Part shown: in pieces, positions 27,269 through 34,998 of the stretch
Numbering within the stretch: the first letter of the stretch is position 1
Layout: each line of letters starts with the position of its first letter
Assembly (NCBI RefSeq): GCF_900110815.1
Contig: NZ_FOIT01000003.1
Span: forward strand, 254,906 to 291,346
DNA length: 36,441 bases
Reading direction: 5' to 3'
Origin: Aliicoccus persicus
GTDB taxonomy: Bacteria > Bacillota > Bacilli > Staphylococcales > Salinicoccaceae
Made by a program: the position numbers and the translations under genes
Notes under the pieces: model-generated
Told to the model about the DNA's origin: nothing
The model's database searches: none
What the model saw: only the letters and a program-made list of their open reading frames with translations

Positions 27269-28516
27269 ATGAATTTAGCAGTCATTGGCAGTGGCGGTCG
27301 TGAACATGCACTCGTAAAAAAACTTGCAGACTCAAGTAAAGTGAGTCAAGTATATGCCTTGCCAGGTAACATTGGTACGAAAGAAATAGCAATCAACATC
27401 GATGTAAACATCAGTGATTTTGATGCCGTTTTAGATGTTTGTAAAACGAATAAAATTGAATGGGTTATCGTCGGACCGGAAGATCCATTAGCGAATGGAA
27501 TCGCAGATTTTCTTACGCAGCACGACATCAAAGTGTTTGGCCCAAAACAAAAAGAAGCGCAGATGGAATCATCAAAAGATTTCACGAAACAATTGATGCA
27601 AAAATATAATATCCCAACTGCAACATTCCGCACGTTCACTGAAAAAGATGATGCAAAAGCGTATATCATGTCACAAGGTGCGCCAATCGTCTTAAAACAA
27701 GACGGGTTAGCAGCTGGGAAAGGTGTCATCGTTGCACAAACGCTCGACGAAGCGCTCACAGGACTAGATGCTTTAAAACCATCACTAAACAACCCATTAG
27801 TTATCGAAGACTTTCTAACAGGCGAAGAATTCTCACTGATGATTCTTGTCAATGGAGAATACTTCCATGCGTTCGAAATGATCGCACAAGATCATAAGCG
27901 TGCCTTCGACGGCGACACAGGACCGAATACAGGTGGTATGGGTGTGTACGCGCCCGTATCCCATATATCAGAACACACAAGGAAAAAAGCAATCGATACA
28001 ATCGTTGAACCTGTTACACAAGCGATGGTGCAAGAAGGTCTTGACTATTTCGGTGTCCTATACCTCGGAGCAATCGTCAATGATGCAGGCGATGTGAACG
28101 TCATCGAGTTCAATGCACGTTTCGGTGATCCAGAAGCGCAAATTTTACTTGAAATGATGGATTCAGATCTGTTTGAACTGATTGAAAAAACATACAACAA
28201 AGAACCGTTCAAGATCGATTGGAAAGACGGCTACCAAGTCGGCGTCATGCTGGCAAGCCAAGGCTACCCAGGTAGTTATAAAATAGGTAAACCCGTCGAT
28301 TACAGTGTTGTCCAAGCAGACAGTTTTGTCAGTGGACTCACAGAAATCGAAGACAAAACAGTCACAAGTGGTGGACGTGTGCTGTTAGTGACAGCCCATG
28401 GTGAAGACATGAAAACAGCGCAAGAAAAAGCGTACAACAATGTCAACAAAGTAAAATTTAATGGCAGTGATTTGTTCTATAGAAAAGATATAGGGAATAG
28501 GGCGTTGAAAAAGTAG
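27269..28516 (+). CDS. purD: Phosphoribosylamine-glycine ligase PurD
   Basis: A 415-aa ATP-grasp enzyme joining glycine to phosphoribosylamine. VIGSGGREHAL, GPEDPLANGIAD, IVLKQDGLAAGKGV, DGDTGPNTGGMGVY and EFNARFGDPEAQ are all present. Strong ribosome site AGGAGG. Last gene of the recognised purine operon; no terminator is visible directly after it, so transcription may run on into the small gene at 28578. Confidence 0.98.
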   Translation: MNLAVIGSGGREHALVKKLADSSKVSQVYALPGNIGTKEIAINIDVNISDFDAVLDVCKTNKIEWVIVGPEDPLANGIADFLTQHDIKVFGPKQKEAQMESSKDFTKQLMQKYNIPTATFRTFTEKDDAKAYIMSQGAPIVLKQDGLAAGKGVIVAQTLDEALTGLDALKPSLNNPLVIEDFLTGEEFSLMILVNGEYFHAFEMIAQDHKRAFDGDTGPNTGGMGVYAPVSHISEHTRKKAIDTIVEPVTQAMVQEGLDYFGVLYLGAIVNDAGDVNVIEFNARFGDPEAQILLEMMDSDLFELIEKTYNKEPFKIDWKDGYQVGVMLASQGYPGSYKIGKPVDYSVVQADSFVSGLTEIEDKTVTSGGRVLLVTAHGEDMKTAQEKAYNNVNKVKFNGSDLFYRKDIGNRALKK

Positions 28517-28577
28517 TTATTTTGTTATTTTGAAGTATATAATAGATGTTCATTAGATGAAAAAGGAGAGAGTTAGG

Positions 28578-28751
28578 ATGTATAAATTAAAGAAATATAA
28601 CAAAAAGTTAGTGAGTAAATCTAGTCTTATTTCTCTTGTACAACAAGATGACTTAACTCATTTTCAGAAACTATTTAGTGAATACGATGGTGGTAAACCA
28701 GTTCTTGATCTGATTTGGGAAGAAACTGAGCCAGTTGGAAAAGAAAAATAG
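28578..28751 (+). CDS. Small basic protein of unknown function
   Basis: A 57-aa protein (MYKLKKYNKKLVSKSS...) with a Lys-rich N-terminus and acidic C-terminus (IWEETEPVGKEK), with no membrane segment. The ATG at 28578 is 9 nt after AAGGAG; an ATG seven codons earlier overlaps that site and has none of its own. TATAAT at 28538-28543 may be a -10 of its own. It lies between purD and a terminator shared with the convergent Abi gene, in sequence more AT-rich than the purine genes. I do not recognise it. Confidence 0.55.
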   Translation: MYKLKKYNKKLVSKSSLISLVQQDDLTHFQKLFSEYDGGKPVLDLIWEETEPVGKEK

Positions 28752-28791
28752 TGTAAAAACATCGATAACAATTCAAATTTGATTTACTAAT

Positions 28792-28834
28792 AATCCCTCA
28801 ATCAGAGTTGATTCTGAAAGAGGGGTATTTTTTT
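28792..28834 (+). terminator. Intrinsic terminator after the small gene (end of the purine transcript)
   Basis: An AT-x-CCTC...TCAGA / TCTGA...GAGGGGTAT interrupted stem followed by seven T. This is the first clear terminator after purD. It abuts the stop codon of the reverse-strand Abi gene. Confidence 0.8.
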
Positions 28835-29843
28835 AATGGTGATCTATTGTACGGTACTGAATAAATCTAGCAATCCGTTCTACGATATCCTCTGGAAGAT
28901 TTAGTATTTGATAAATAGATTTCTGATTAATTAGCTGTGTTGGAGAATATGTATCTTTGTTTACAAAATGGATGATTACAAAAATGAACTCATCTAAAAA
29001 CCTATAAATTAAGTTAACATCTTGTGTATACATTAAGATGAGGTTAATAGCAGCTAACAAATCTTGTAGACCTCTATTATTATCCAAGTCATCTTGCTTT
29101 AATAATATAGAACCAAAAAAGTGTTTAGACGAAGTTGATTCAAGGTGGTTAATTATCTTTTCTTTAAAATCTCTCTTACCATGAGCTGCAAAATTTCTAT
29201 ATTCTCTTAGAAAGTGAAAAGAATGATGAAAATATCTTTCATGATGATTCTCATAAAGATTACTTCTAGAAAAATAATCTTTAAATAATTCTTCTTTTAA
29301 ATGTTTGGGTAGTATATTAGACCAAGAAATCACTGTAAAAAACGACACATCTTGAACAATAATCCAAGGCGGAATATTTTTCTTTTTTTCTTTAAAGTAA
29401 TGAGTAACAGAGTTTTCTTTACAATTTTCAATAACTTTGTGAATTTCATTTAAAGTAGATCCCCGAAAGCCTTTATAATTACAATAATTGTTCCTATCTA
29501 AATATTCATCATGGTAAACTCCGAACTCTCTAGCGATAATATGAGATAAACGTGAACGTAATGACTTCTCAATGTATAAGATATACTTAAAAATTAATGA
29601 AGAGATATCAGAGTACAAATAGTAAATGGTTGTAAAATCATTAAATGTTGTGTTGTCAATCATCGTATCTGATTTATCAGTTTCTAAAAAATGTTGTTTA
29701 AATCCGTTTATTAGTGAGTAGTAAGAATGATTCTTAAGAGCAAATATAGCATGATACTCATCGTCTACAATTATATTTTTTTCTTTGATTTTTTCAACTA
29801 ACTTGTGATACTCATGAAATGGTACTTCTTCTAATTCAGACAT
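28833..29843 (-). CDS. Abi_2 family abortive-infection protein (AbiD/AbiF-like HEPN RNase)
   Basis: A 336-aa cytoplasmic protein with the pattern of the Abi_2 family: N-terminal IIVDDEYHAIFALKNHSYYSLINGF (given in part), the helix YILYIEKSLRSRLSHIIAREFG (85-107 region), PPWIIVQDVSFFTVI (158-172), and a HEPN-type Rx4H motif in EYRNFAAHG (R216, N217, H221). HEPN proteins of this kind are RNA-cutting toxins; AbiF/AbiD proteins stop phage growth. Codon use is clearly more AT-rich than the adjoining purine genes, suggesting acquisition. The start codon directly follows the T-run of a terminator-like hairpin, and its only Shine-Dalgarno (AGGAGG) is inside the 3' arm of that hairpin, so expression seems to depend on read-through and unfolding. 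Convergent with the small gene at 28578. Exact subfamily (AbiF versus AbiD) needs a profile search. Confidence 0.85.
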   Translation of the reverse strand: MSELEEVPFHEYHKLVEKIKEKNIIVDDEYHAIFALKNHSYYSLINGFKQHFLETDKSDTMIDNTTFNDFTTIYYLYSDISSLIFKYILYIEKSLRSRLSHIIAREFGVYHDEYLDRNNYCNYKGFRGSTLNEIHKVIENCKENSVTHYFKEKKKNIPPWIIVQDVSFFTVISWSNILPKHLKEELFKDYFSRSNLYENHHERYFHHSFHFLREYRNFAAHGKRDFKEKIINHLESTSSKHFFGSILLKQDDLDNNRGLQDLLAAINLILMYTQDVNLIYRFLDEFIFVIIHFVNKDTYSPTQLINQKSIYQILNLPEDIVERIARFIQYRTIDHH

Positions 29844-29909
29844 AAAAAAACGGAGCCTCCTAAATTTAAATAAGAGGCTCCGTACCAGCTTCTCGCCAGC
29901 ATTTCAGTT
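29844..29909 (-). ncRNA. Probable small RNA upstream of the Abi gene (abiF-RNA-like)
   Basis: A predicted transcript of about 66 nt on the same strand as the Abi gene. From a start 6-7 nt after TATAAT it reads AACTGAAATGCTGGCGAG, a repeated GCTGG word, then a strong hairpin (CGGAGCCTC / GAGGCTCCG, loop of about 14 nt) and seven U, ending exactly where the Abi AUG begins. A short conserved RNA motif (named abiF) is known upstream of AbiF-type genes; I infer that this is a member from position, size and terminator, without having run a covariance search. It might act as an antitoxin RNA, an attenuator, or both. Confidence 0.65.
29846..29881 (-). terminator. Terminator/attenuator hairpin that contains the Abi Shine-Dalgarno
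   Basis: CGGAGCCTC (29881-29873) pairs with GAGGCTCCG (29859-29851), followed by seven T (29850-29844) and then ATG. The AGGAGG ribosome site lies in the 3' side of the stem, 12 nt from the ATG. It would also end read-through from the FlgT-like gene upstream, which has no terminator of its own. Confidence 0.85.
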
Positions 29910-29915
29910 ACTCTT

Positions 29916-29943
29916 ATTATAACAGTATTTAAATATTTTGCAA
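29916..29943 (-). promoter_or_regulatory. Promoter of the Abi-associated small RNA
   Basis: TTGCAA (29943-29938), 16-bp spacer, then TATAAT (29921-29916) with an upstream TG giving an extended -10 (TGTTATAAT). It is one of the best consensus promoters in the window and lies after the stop of the upstream gene. Confidence 0.8.
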
Positions 29944-29946
29944 CAT

Positions 29947-30372
29947 TTAGTTTGAAATATATTCTAAACTATCTCCAACCATTACTTGAGTATCTGTGTA
30001 TATTGAATTTAAATCGAGGATATCTTCTTTTACAATATTTAATTTATCTTGTTCAGTTCCAGAAATAGTATCCAGGCTATTTAATAATGCTCTACTGCTT
30101 GCTAAAGTAGATTCTACGGCGAGGCTCTTATAGTAAGTAGGCGTTTCACAATACGAAAATCTATCTTCAGTTTTTTTAACTATTAACTTTCCTTTATATC
30201 CTTCGAATTTTCCTAGAATTGAATCAGTGTCAGGGTCTTTTATAATTCTGCCTTCAGTATCAATGATATAGAATGTCTGTCCAATTTGAATGCCGTCTAA
30301 GCTACCAGCGTTAATAATCACTTCTGTTTCACTTAAGATAGCAGCGATTTTAACTTTTTTACTGAATTTCAT
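29947..30372 (-). CDS. Small protein with FlgT C-terminal-like barrel, next to the Abi locus
   Basis: A 141-aa soluble protein. The segment VIINAGSLDGIQIGQTFYI followed by GRIIKDPDTDSILGKFEGYKG and VKKTEDRFSYCE resembles the FlgT C-terminal small barrel (pattern: N-x-G-x-x-x-G-[IV]-x-x-G-x-x-[FY], then I-x-D-P-x-T-x-x-x-[IL]-G). The second half is helical and unassigned. No signal peptide or membrane segment, so a flagellar role is unlikely. Ribosome site AGAGAGGTA 8 nt before the ATG; a TATAAT (30417-30422, minus strand) lies upstream. AT-rich like the Abi gene, on the same strand, and ends 37 bp before the small-RNA start, so it may belong to the same acquired unit. Function unknown. Confidence 0.65.
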   Translation of the reverse strand: MKFSKKVKIAAILSETEVIINAGSLDGIQIGQTFYIIDTEGRIIKDPDTDSILGKFEGYKGKLIVKKTEDRFSYCETPTYYKSLAVESTLASSRALLNSLDTISGTEQDKLNIVKEDILDLNSIYTDTQVMVGDSLEYISN

Positions 30373-30594
30373 TTATGAAGTACCTCTCTCTTCAATCAAT
30401 CTTAAGTATTTTATAAATTATACCATTTTAAAAAAATCTTTTACACAGAAATTACTCTGTAAAAATTTAATATTTTATCTGTACTAAGGTGTTTTTAAAG
30501 AGATAAGTTTTAATTTTGTTTGCATCATTTTTACATACCATTTTCTTTGTTATACTATAAAAAAAATAGGCAAGTCTAAGTCAGGAGCATGTCG

Positions 30595-31152
30595 ATGAAA
30601 CGTTTAGATATATTGTTCATTGCACTCACTTTGTTCATCATCATCGTCGCCATCGACAGTGCGAGCTTAAATCGCAGTACATCTATAGAAAAAGCCGATG
30701 TCATCGTCTTACTAGGTGGTGGTGACGAAGGTCGTGTGCGTCATGCCGGAGAACTGTATACGGACGGTTATGCGGACTATGTATTCATCACTTCAGCGCA
30801 TGCCTCTGAAGTGGATTATCAACATCTCAACGCTGAAGAATATGGAATTCCTGATGAAGCAATCATCTATGACATCGATGCAAATTCAACATATGAAGAT
30901 GCAACACTTACATTCAATCTAATGGAAGAAGAGGGATTTGAATCTGCGATCATCGTCACGAGTGATTACCATATTAAACGAGCGCGCATGATTTTTGATC
31001 GCGTCAACCCGAATGACTATACACTTTACTTTTCAGGTGCGCAAAGTGAAGACGGAGAATGGTGGTATGAATCCGATCGCTGGCACATTTTATGGTTGAG
31101 TGAGTTTATAAAATATTGGGGCTATGAGCTTCATATGTACAATTATTTTTAA
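30595..31152 (+). CDS. YdcF/SanA-like DUF218 membrane protein
   Basis: A 185-aa protein with one N-terminal membrane anchor (about 5-23) and an external DUF218 domain: ADVIVLLGGGDEGRVRHAGELY, the DYVFITSAHA strand, STYEDATLTF and SAIIVTSDYHIKRARMIF are the family landmarks. DUF218 proteins are tied to envelope integrity and vancomycin tolerance in some bacteria, but their reaction is not settled. The ATG at 30595 is 7 nt after GGAG; an ATG two codons earlier is too close to it. A promoter TTTACA (30530-30535) and TATACT (30551-30556) with a short spacer is possible. Confidence 0.85.
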   Translation: MKRLDILFIALTLFIIIVAIDSASLNRSTSIEKADVIVLLGGGDEGRVRHAGELYTDGYADYVFITSAHASEVDYQHLNAEEYGIPDEAIIYDIDANSTYEDATLTFNLMEEEGFESAIIVTSDYHIKRARMIFDRVNPNDYTLYFSGAQSEDGEWWYESDRWHILWLSEFIKYWGYELHMYNYF

Positions 31153-31254
31153 AAACACGAATAAACAATAAAATATTAAAATTTTATTAAAATCTTATAT
31201 TACAGATATAGTATAATAGAGCGACACGATTCTTCCTCAAAAGGGGTGACATGC

Positions 31255-34068
31255 ATGGGTTATATATATGCCGTTTGTTCATTTATTGCTTTTAAATTTA
31301 ATCAATATGTTATCGCGCGTAAAATTTTAGTATTCGGCTTGACGAAAGAATTTAATGAGAAAGAACCAGCATTAAGTTTATATTTGCGTACAGATAACCA
31401 TGTAGGACTCATAGAATTGCTAGATAACATCCATCTTAATGAGAATTACATCGATTTGTTAAAAGCAATTGTTTATAGACATGAGAAAAACTATTTAAAA
31501 GCATATCAACTGATAAAAGATTCAGAGCATCCAGGCACACACTTTTTAAAAGTCCGTTTGCTTTATGAGTTAAAAGATATGTACAACTTAATCAAGCTTT
31601 CTAAATCAAACGTCGATGTGTTGTTGCACCTTACAGATCAGCAACAACAAACATTGCTGCGCTACCTTGTTGCGCGTAATCTATTTGATGAAGCGGAATA
31701 TATCATCCACTCAACAGAAGTCATCAATGAAGATTTAAGTCAAACATTTGAAGATGCGAAGGGTGATGTATATTATCGTTATTCGTGGACATCGTACCGT
31801 GCCAATATACTCGGTGTGAATCATGATATGCTCACTGTCAATGAATTGTATGAGCGTATCTCTAAACAAAACAAACAGATGCAAAACTTAGGTTTTGTTT
31901 TATTTGTGAATGAATACTATCTGAACAAAGAATATGTCCCGTTTATAAATGCGCATATCGTTCCTCATATTAACGCTATGCCAGAATCACTCCATTACAT
32001 AAATCCAAGTGCAATCTATGCACTTAATTTCAAGTTTGACGATGACACAGAAGAAGTGATTCAGATTCAAAGTCTATTAAATCAAATTCAACAAGGGTTG
32101 GATGCTGAACGACTGTTAAAAGAGTTAAAAGGATTACTTGAAACAACTTTATTAACCCATCAGCATGTCTTTACGTTTAGACGTATCCTTTTAGAAAATA
32201 AATTTGATATTACGAAAGGTTACTTCGTCGATCTACTTGAAAGTAATCGCAAGATGGAATCTGTCTTCCACTATGCACCGCTATTTTCGGATAAGAATAT
32301 TCAAAAGAATATCGATCAGGTTGTTGATGAAGTCTATCCACCACGTACGAAAAAAAGAATCTATAACGTCGTGACGAAACAACTGGTAAACTCTGATAGC
32401 TTCTTCACGTTACCAAAGTATTACCTTGAACATCTAGAAGAGAACAACTCGAGAGTAGAGCAATCGGTTGTATTATTTAAGCATTATTATAATATCGGTA
32501 AAGAAGATGACTTACGATTCTACATCATCGACAAACCGGTAGATAAGCGTGTCAAAGTACATATTAGAATTTCACAATATTTGTTTAAACAAAAGCGTTA
32601 CGATGAAGCATTGCATGAGATTGAAGCGGGGTATTTAGCAAATAATAAGCATGTGGATGTTCTAAGAGGTTTAATCCGTACGCATCATGTACTCGGCAAC
32701 GTTGATAAGCGTTTTGAGTTTGTTCAAGCGCTCAGAAAAATCAATAAGAGTCGTCTGTTTAAAAATGAGTATGAACTTGCTAAACAGGAAATGGAACTCT
32801 TCCACACGAAATGGGAGTTACCATCATCATTTCCATTAGCTACTGACTTTATGTCACGAGATAAGAAAATTTTATTCGTATTAAACAAAGCATTACCAGC
32901 TGTCAATGGGTATACGATACGTTCGAATGAAATGATGAAACACGTTGTCAGTGAGGGGTATAAGGTCGCTGCAACGACACGTTTAGGGTGGGCACCGGAA
33001 CATGAGGGATATGAAACACCAGATACGAGCAACGATGAGATACGCACCCACTACTTAGATCAGTCATCTGTATACTTAACAAACCAAACACCAGTCATCG
33101 ATTATTTCAATGCGTATGCACAAGCTTTAGATCAAGCGATTCAAATTGAAAGACCATCTGTGATACATGCAGCGTCTAACTTCCAAAATGCACTGCCAGC
33201 ACTCCAATTAGGCCGTGCGTACAATATTCAAACTGTATATGAAGTTCGCGGGATGTGGCACCATACACAAAGTTCTAAAAGCAAAGGGTTCATGAATTCG
33301 GATCGTTTTAAATTACATGAAGCGTATGAACTATATTGCTGTGAAATCGCTGATCGTGTTATTTGTATCAGTGAGTCGTTGAAAGAGTATCTAATTGAAA
33401 AAGGTGTCGATGATTCTAAAATTACAGTCGTTCCTAATGGTGTGGATACGACAAGTATCCAACCGTCAGAACCGGATCAAGAAATTATCGAAAAGTATGA
33501 TTTAGAAGATACAAAAGTTATAGGGTTCGTTGGTTCAATTACATCGTATGAAGGACTGCATTTAGTCATAGAGGCGTTAAAGCAACTCAATGATGATGTA
33601 TCAGTAACAGAACACTTTAAATTCCTAGTCGTCGGAGATGGACCGTATCGTGGACAATTGGAAACCTATGCCGAGTATTTAGATGTTTCCCACGATGTTA
33701 TACTCACGGGTAAAGTACCGCATGAAGAAGTATCGAAGTATTATTCAGTCATCGATATTGCACCATTCCCACGATTGAATGAACTCGTGTGCCAACTTGT
33801 GACACCAATCAAAACGTATGAAGCGATGAGCATGGCGAAATCAGTCATTGTGAGTGATGTTGGTGCGCTTAAAGAGATGGTTATTGATCGTAAGAATGGC
33901 GTTTACTTTGAAGCGGAGAATGTCGATGCGTTGGTTAAAGCAATTAAAGAAGTCATCCATTTAGATAATCTAGGTAACAATGCAAGAGAATGGGTAATAG
34001 ACAATCGTGACTGGACGACATTGACGAATGATATTGTATTACAGTATAGTAAAGAATCGGTCTCTTAG
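31255..34068 (+). CDS. Large glycosyltransferase with N-terminal helical repeat region
   Basis: A 937-aa two-part protein. Residues 1 to about 530 look all-helical and TPR-like (VIARKILVFGLT, YLKAYQLIKDSEHPG, KRYDEALHEIEAGYLANN), with no recognised catalytic motif. Residues about 537-937 are a GT4 glycosyltransferase: KILFVLNKALPAVNGYTIR, VVPNGVDTTSI, VIGFVGSITSYEGLHLVIEAL, FLVVGDGPYRGQLE, and PIKTYEAMSMAKSVIVSDVGALKEMV. The ATG at 31255 is 8 nt after AAGGGG. Followed by a terminator and then tagGH, so it probably builds or decorates a teichoic acid or other exported polymer. The acceptor and sugar cannot be told. Confidence 0.88.
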   Translation: MGYIYAVCSFIAFKFNQYVIARKILVFGLTKEFNEKEPALSLYLRTDNHVGLIELLDNIHLNENYIDLLKAIVYRHEKNYLKAYQLIKDSEHPGTHFLKVRLLYELKDMYNLIKLSKSNVDVLLHLTDQQQQTLLRYLVARNLFDEAEYIIHSTEVINEDLSQTFEDAKGDVYYRYSWTSYRANILGVNHDMLTVNELYERISKQNKQMQNLGFVLFVNEYYLNKEYVPFINAHIVPHINAMPESLHYINPSAIYALNFKFDDDTEEVIQIQSLLNQIQQGLDAERLLKELKGLLETTLLTHQHVFTFRRILLENKFDITKGYFVDLLESNRKMESVFHYAPLFSDKNIQKNIDQVVDEVYPPRTKKRIYNVVTKQLVNSDSFFTLPKYYLEHLEENNSRVEQSVVLFKHYYNIGKEDDLRFYIIDKPVDKRVKVHIRISQYLFKQKRYDEALHEIEAGYLANNKHVDVLRGLIRTHHVLGNVDKRFEFVQALRKINKSRLFKNEYELAKQEMELFHTKWELPSSFPLATDFMSRDKKILFVLNKALPAVNGYTIRSNEMMKHVVSEGYKVAATTRLGWAPEHEGYETPDTSNDEIRTHYLDQSSVYLTNQTPVIDYFNAYAQALDQAIQIERPSVIHAASNFQNALPALQLGRAYNIQTVYEVRGMWHHTQSSKSKGFMNSDRFKLHEAYELYCCEIADRVICISESLKEYLIEKGVDDSKITVVPNGVDTTSIQPSEPDQEIIEKYDLEDTKVIGFVGSITSYEGLHLVIEALKQLNDDVSVTEHFKFLVVGDGPYRGQLETYAEYLDVSHDVILTGKVPHEEVSKYYSVIDIAPFPRLNELVCQLVTPIKTYEAMSMAKSVIVSDVGALKEMVIDRKNGVYFEAENVDALVKAIKEVIHLDNLGNNAREWVIDNRDWTTLTNDIVLQYSKESVS

Positions 34069-34100
34069 AACACAACTTCAAATAGGAGTTGTGTTGTTTT
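34069..34100 (+). terminator. Intrinsic terminator of the large glycosyltransferase gene
   Basis: Perfect 9-bp stem AACACAACT / AGTTGTGTT starting directly at the end of the stop codon, followed by GTTTTCT. Confidence 0.85.
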
Positions 34101-34175
34101 CTGTTATTAATACTATAATACGTAAAAATCAGATATAATAAGTAATGAAAAAATAGAAAGCTAAGGAATTTTGAG

Positions 34176-34988
34176 ATGAGCCTATTTAGAATGTTCTTAA
34201 AAGAACAAAGAGAGAATTTGGGATTGATTTGGAAATTAAATATATATGATTATAAGACGATGTACTCAAGGCAGTACTTGGGTCCGATTTGGATCATTTT
34301 GATGCCTGTAATGTCTGCTTTAGTGCTTTGGCTTGTATTCGGACTTGGAATTCGTGGTGTACGTGAGCCGGTACAAGATATTCCATTTATTATGCATCTG
34401 TTAACAGGTATATTTTCATTTGGTTTTATATCATCAAGTATTACTGGTGGAGCCAGCGCAATATTAGACAAGCAAAATCTAATGACTAAAATGAAATTCC
34501 CAGCAAGTGTACTCATTTCTATTAAATCATTAGGGAACATAATGAATGTCACAATAGTTACTTCTATAATACTCATAGTTAGTATTTGGAATGGGTACAC
34601 GGATCCAATCACATACATTGGATTTTTCTATTTTCTATTTGCAACTGTCTGTTTCACTTATGCTATTGCTTTAACTCTCTCGGCTACAGTTGTTGTTGTT
34701 AGGGATGTAAAAAATATATTGGGAGCATTTATTAGATTAGCTTTTTTTATGTCTCCTGTAATCTGGTCACTTGAAAGTGCAAATCCATTGATGCAAGTAA
34801 TCACTGCCTATAACCCGTTTGCCTATTTGATTATGACGTATAGATATACATTTTTGTATGAGGATTTATATATATATGGAGGAGCTACACAACATATCTA
34901 TTTTTGGACATTAACAATATTTCTGTTCTATATTGGACTTCATGTTCATTATAGATTTAGAAATCGCTTTGTTGATTATATGAGATAA
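34176..34988 (+). CDS. tagG: Teichoic acid ABC transporter permease TagG/TarG
   Basis: A 270-aa ABC-2 type permease with about six membrane segments that exports undecaprenyl-linked teichoic acid together with the ATPase encoded next. YSRQYLGPIWIILMPVM near the N-terminus, MKFPASVLI after the second segment, and VRDVKNILGAFIRLAFFMSPV then NPFAYLI are characteristic. Same length as S. aureus TarG. Ribosome site AAGGA, about 9 nt before the ATG. 10 bp before tagH. More AT-rich than the glycosyltransferase gene before it. Confidence 0.94.
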   Translation: MSLFRMFLKEQRENLGLIWKLNIYDYKTMYSRQYLGPIWIILMPVMSALVLWLVFGLGIRGVREPVQDIPFIMHLLTGIFSFGFISSSITGGASAILDKQNLMTKMKFPASVLISIKSLGNIMNVTIVTSIILIVSIWNGYTDPITYIGFFYFLFATVCFTYAIALTLSATVVVVRDVKNILGAFIRLAFFMSPVIWSLESANPLMQVITAYNPFAYLIMTYRYTFLYEDLYIYGGATQHIYFWTLTIFLFYIGLHVHYRFRNRFVDYMR

Positions 34989-34998
34989 GGAGGTACAT

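Noticed and set aside
29541-29558. A second HEPN Rx4H motif in the Abi protein (RSRLSH, residues 96-101)
   Set aside because: It lacks the polar residue that usually follows the Arg and falls in the conserved N-terminal helix of Abi_2; only RNFAAH at 216-221 fits well.
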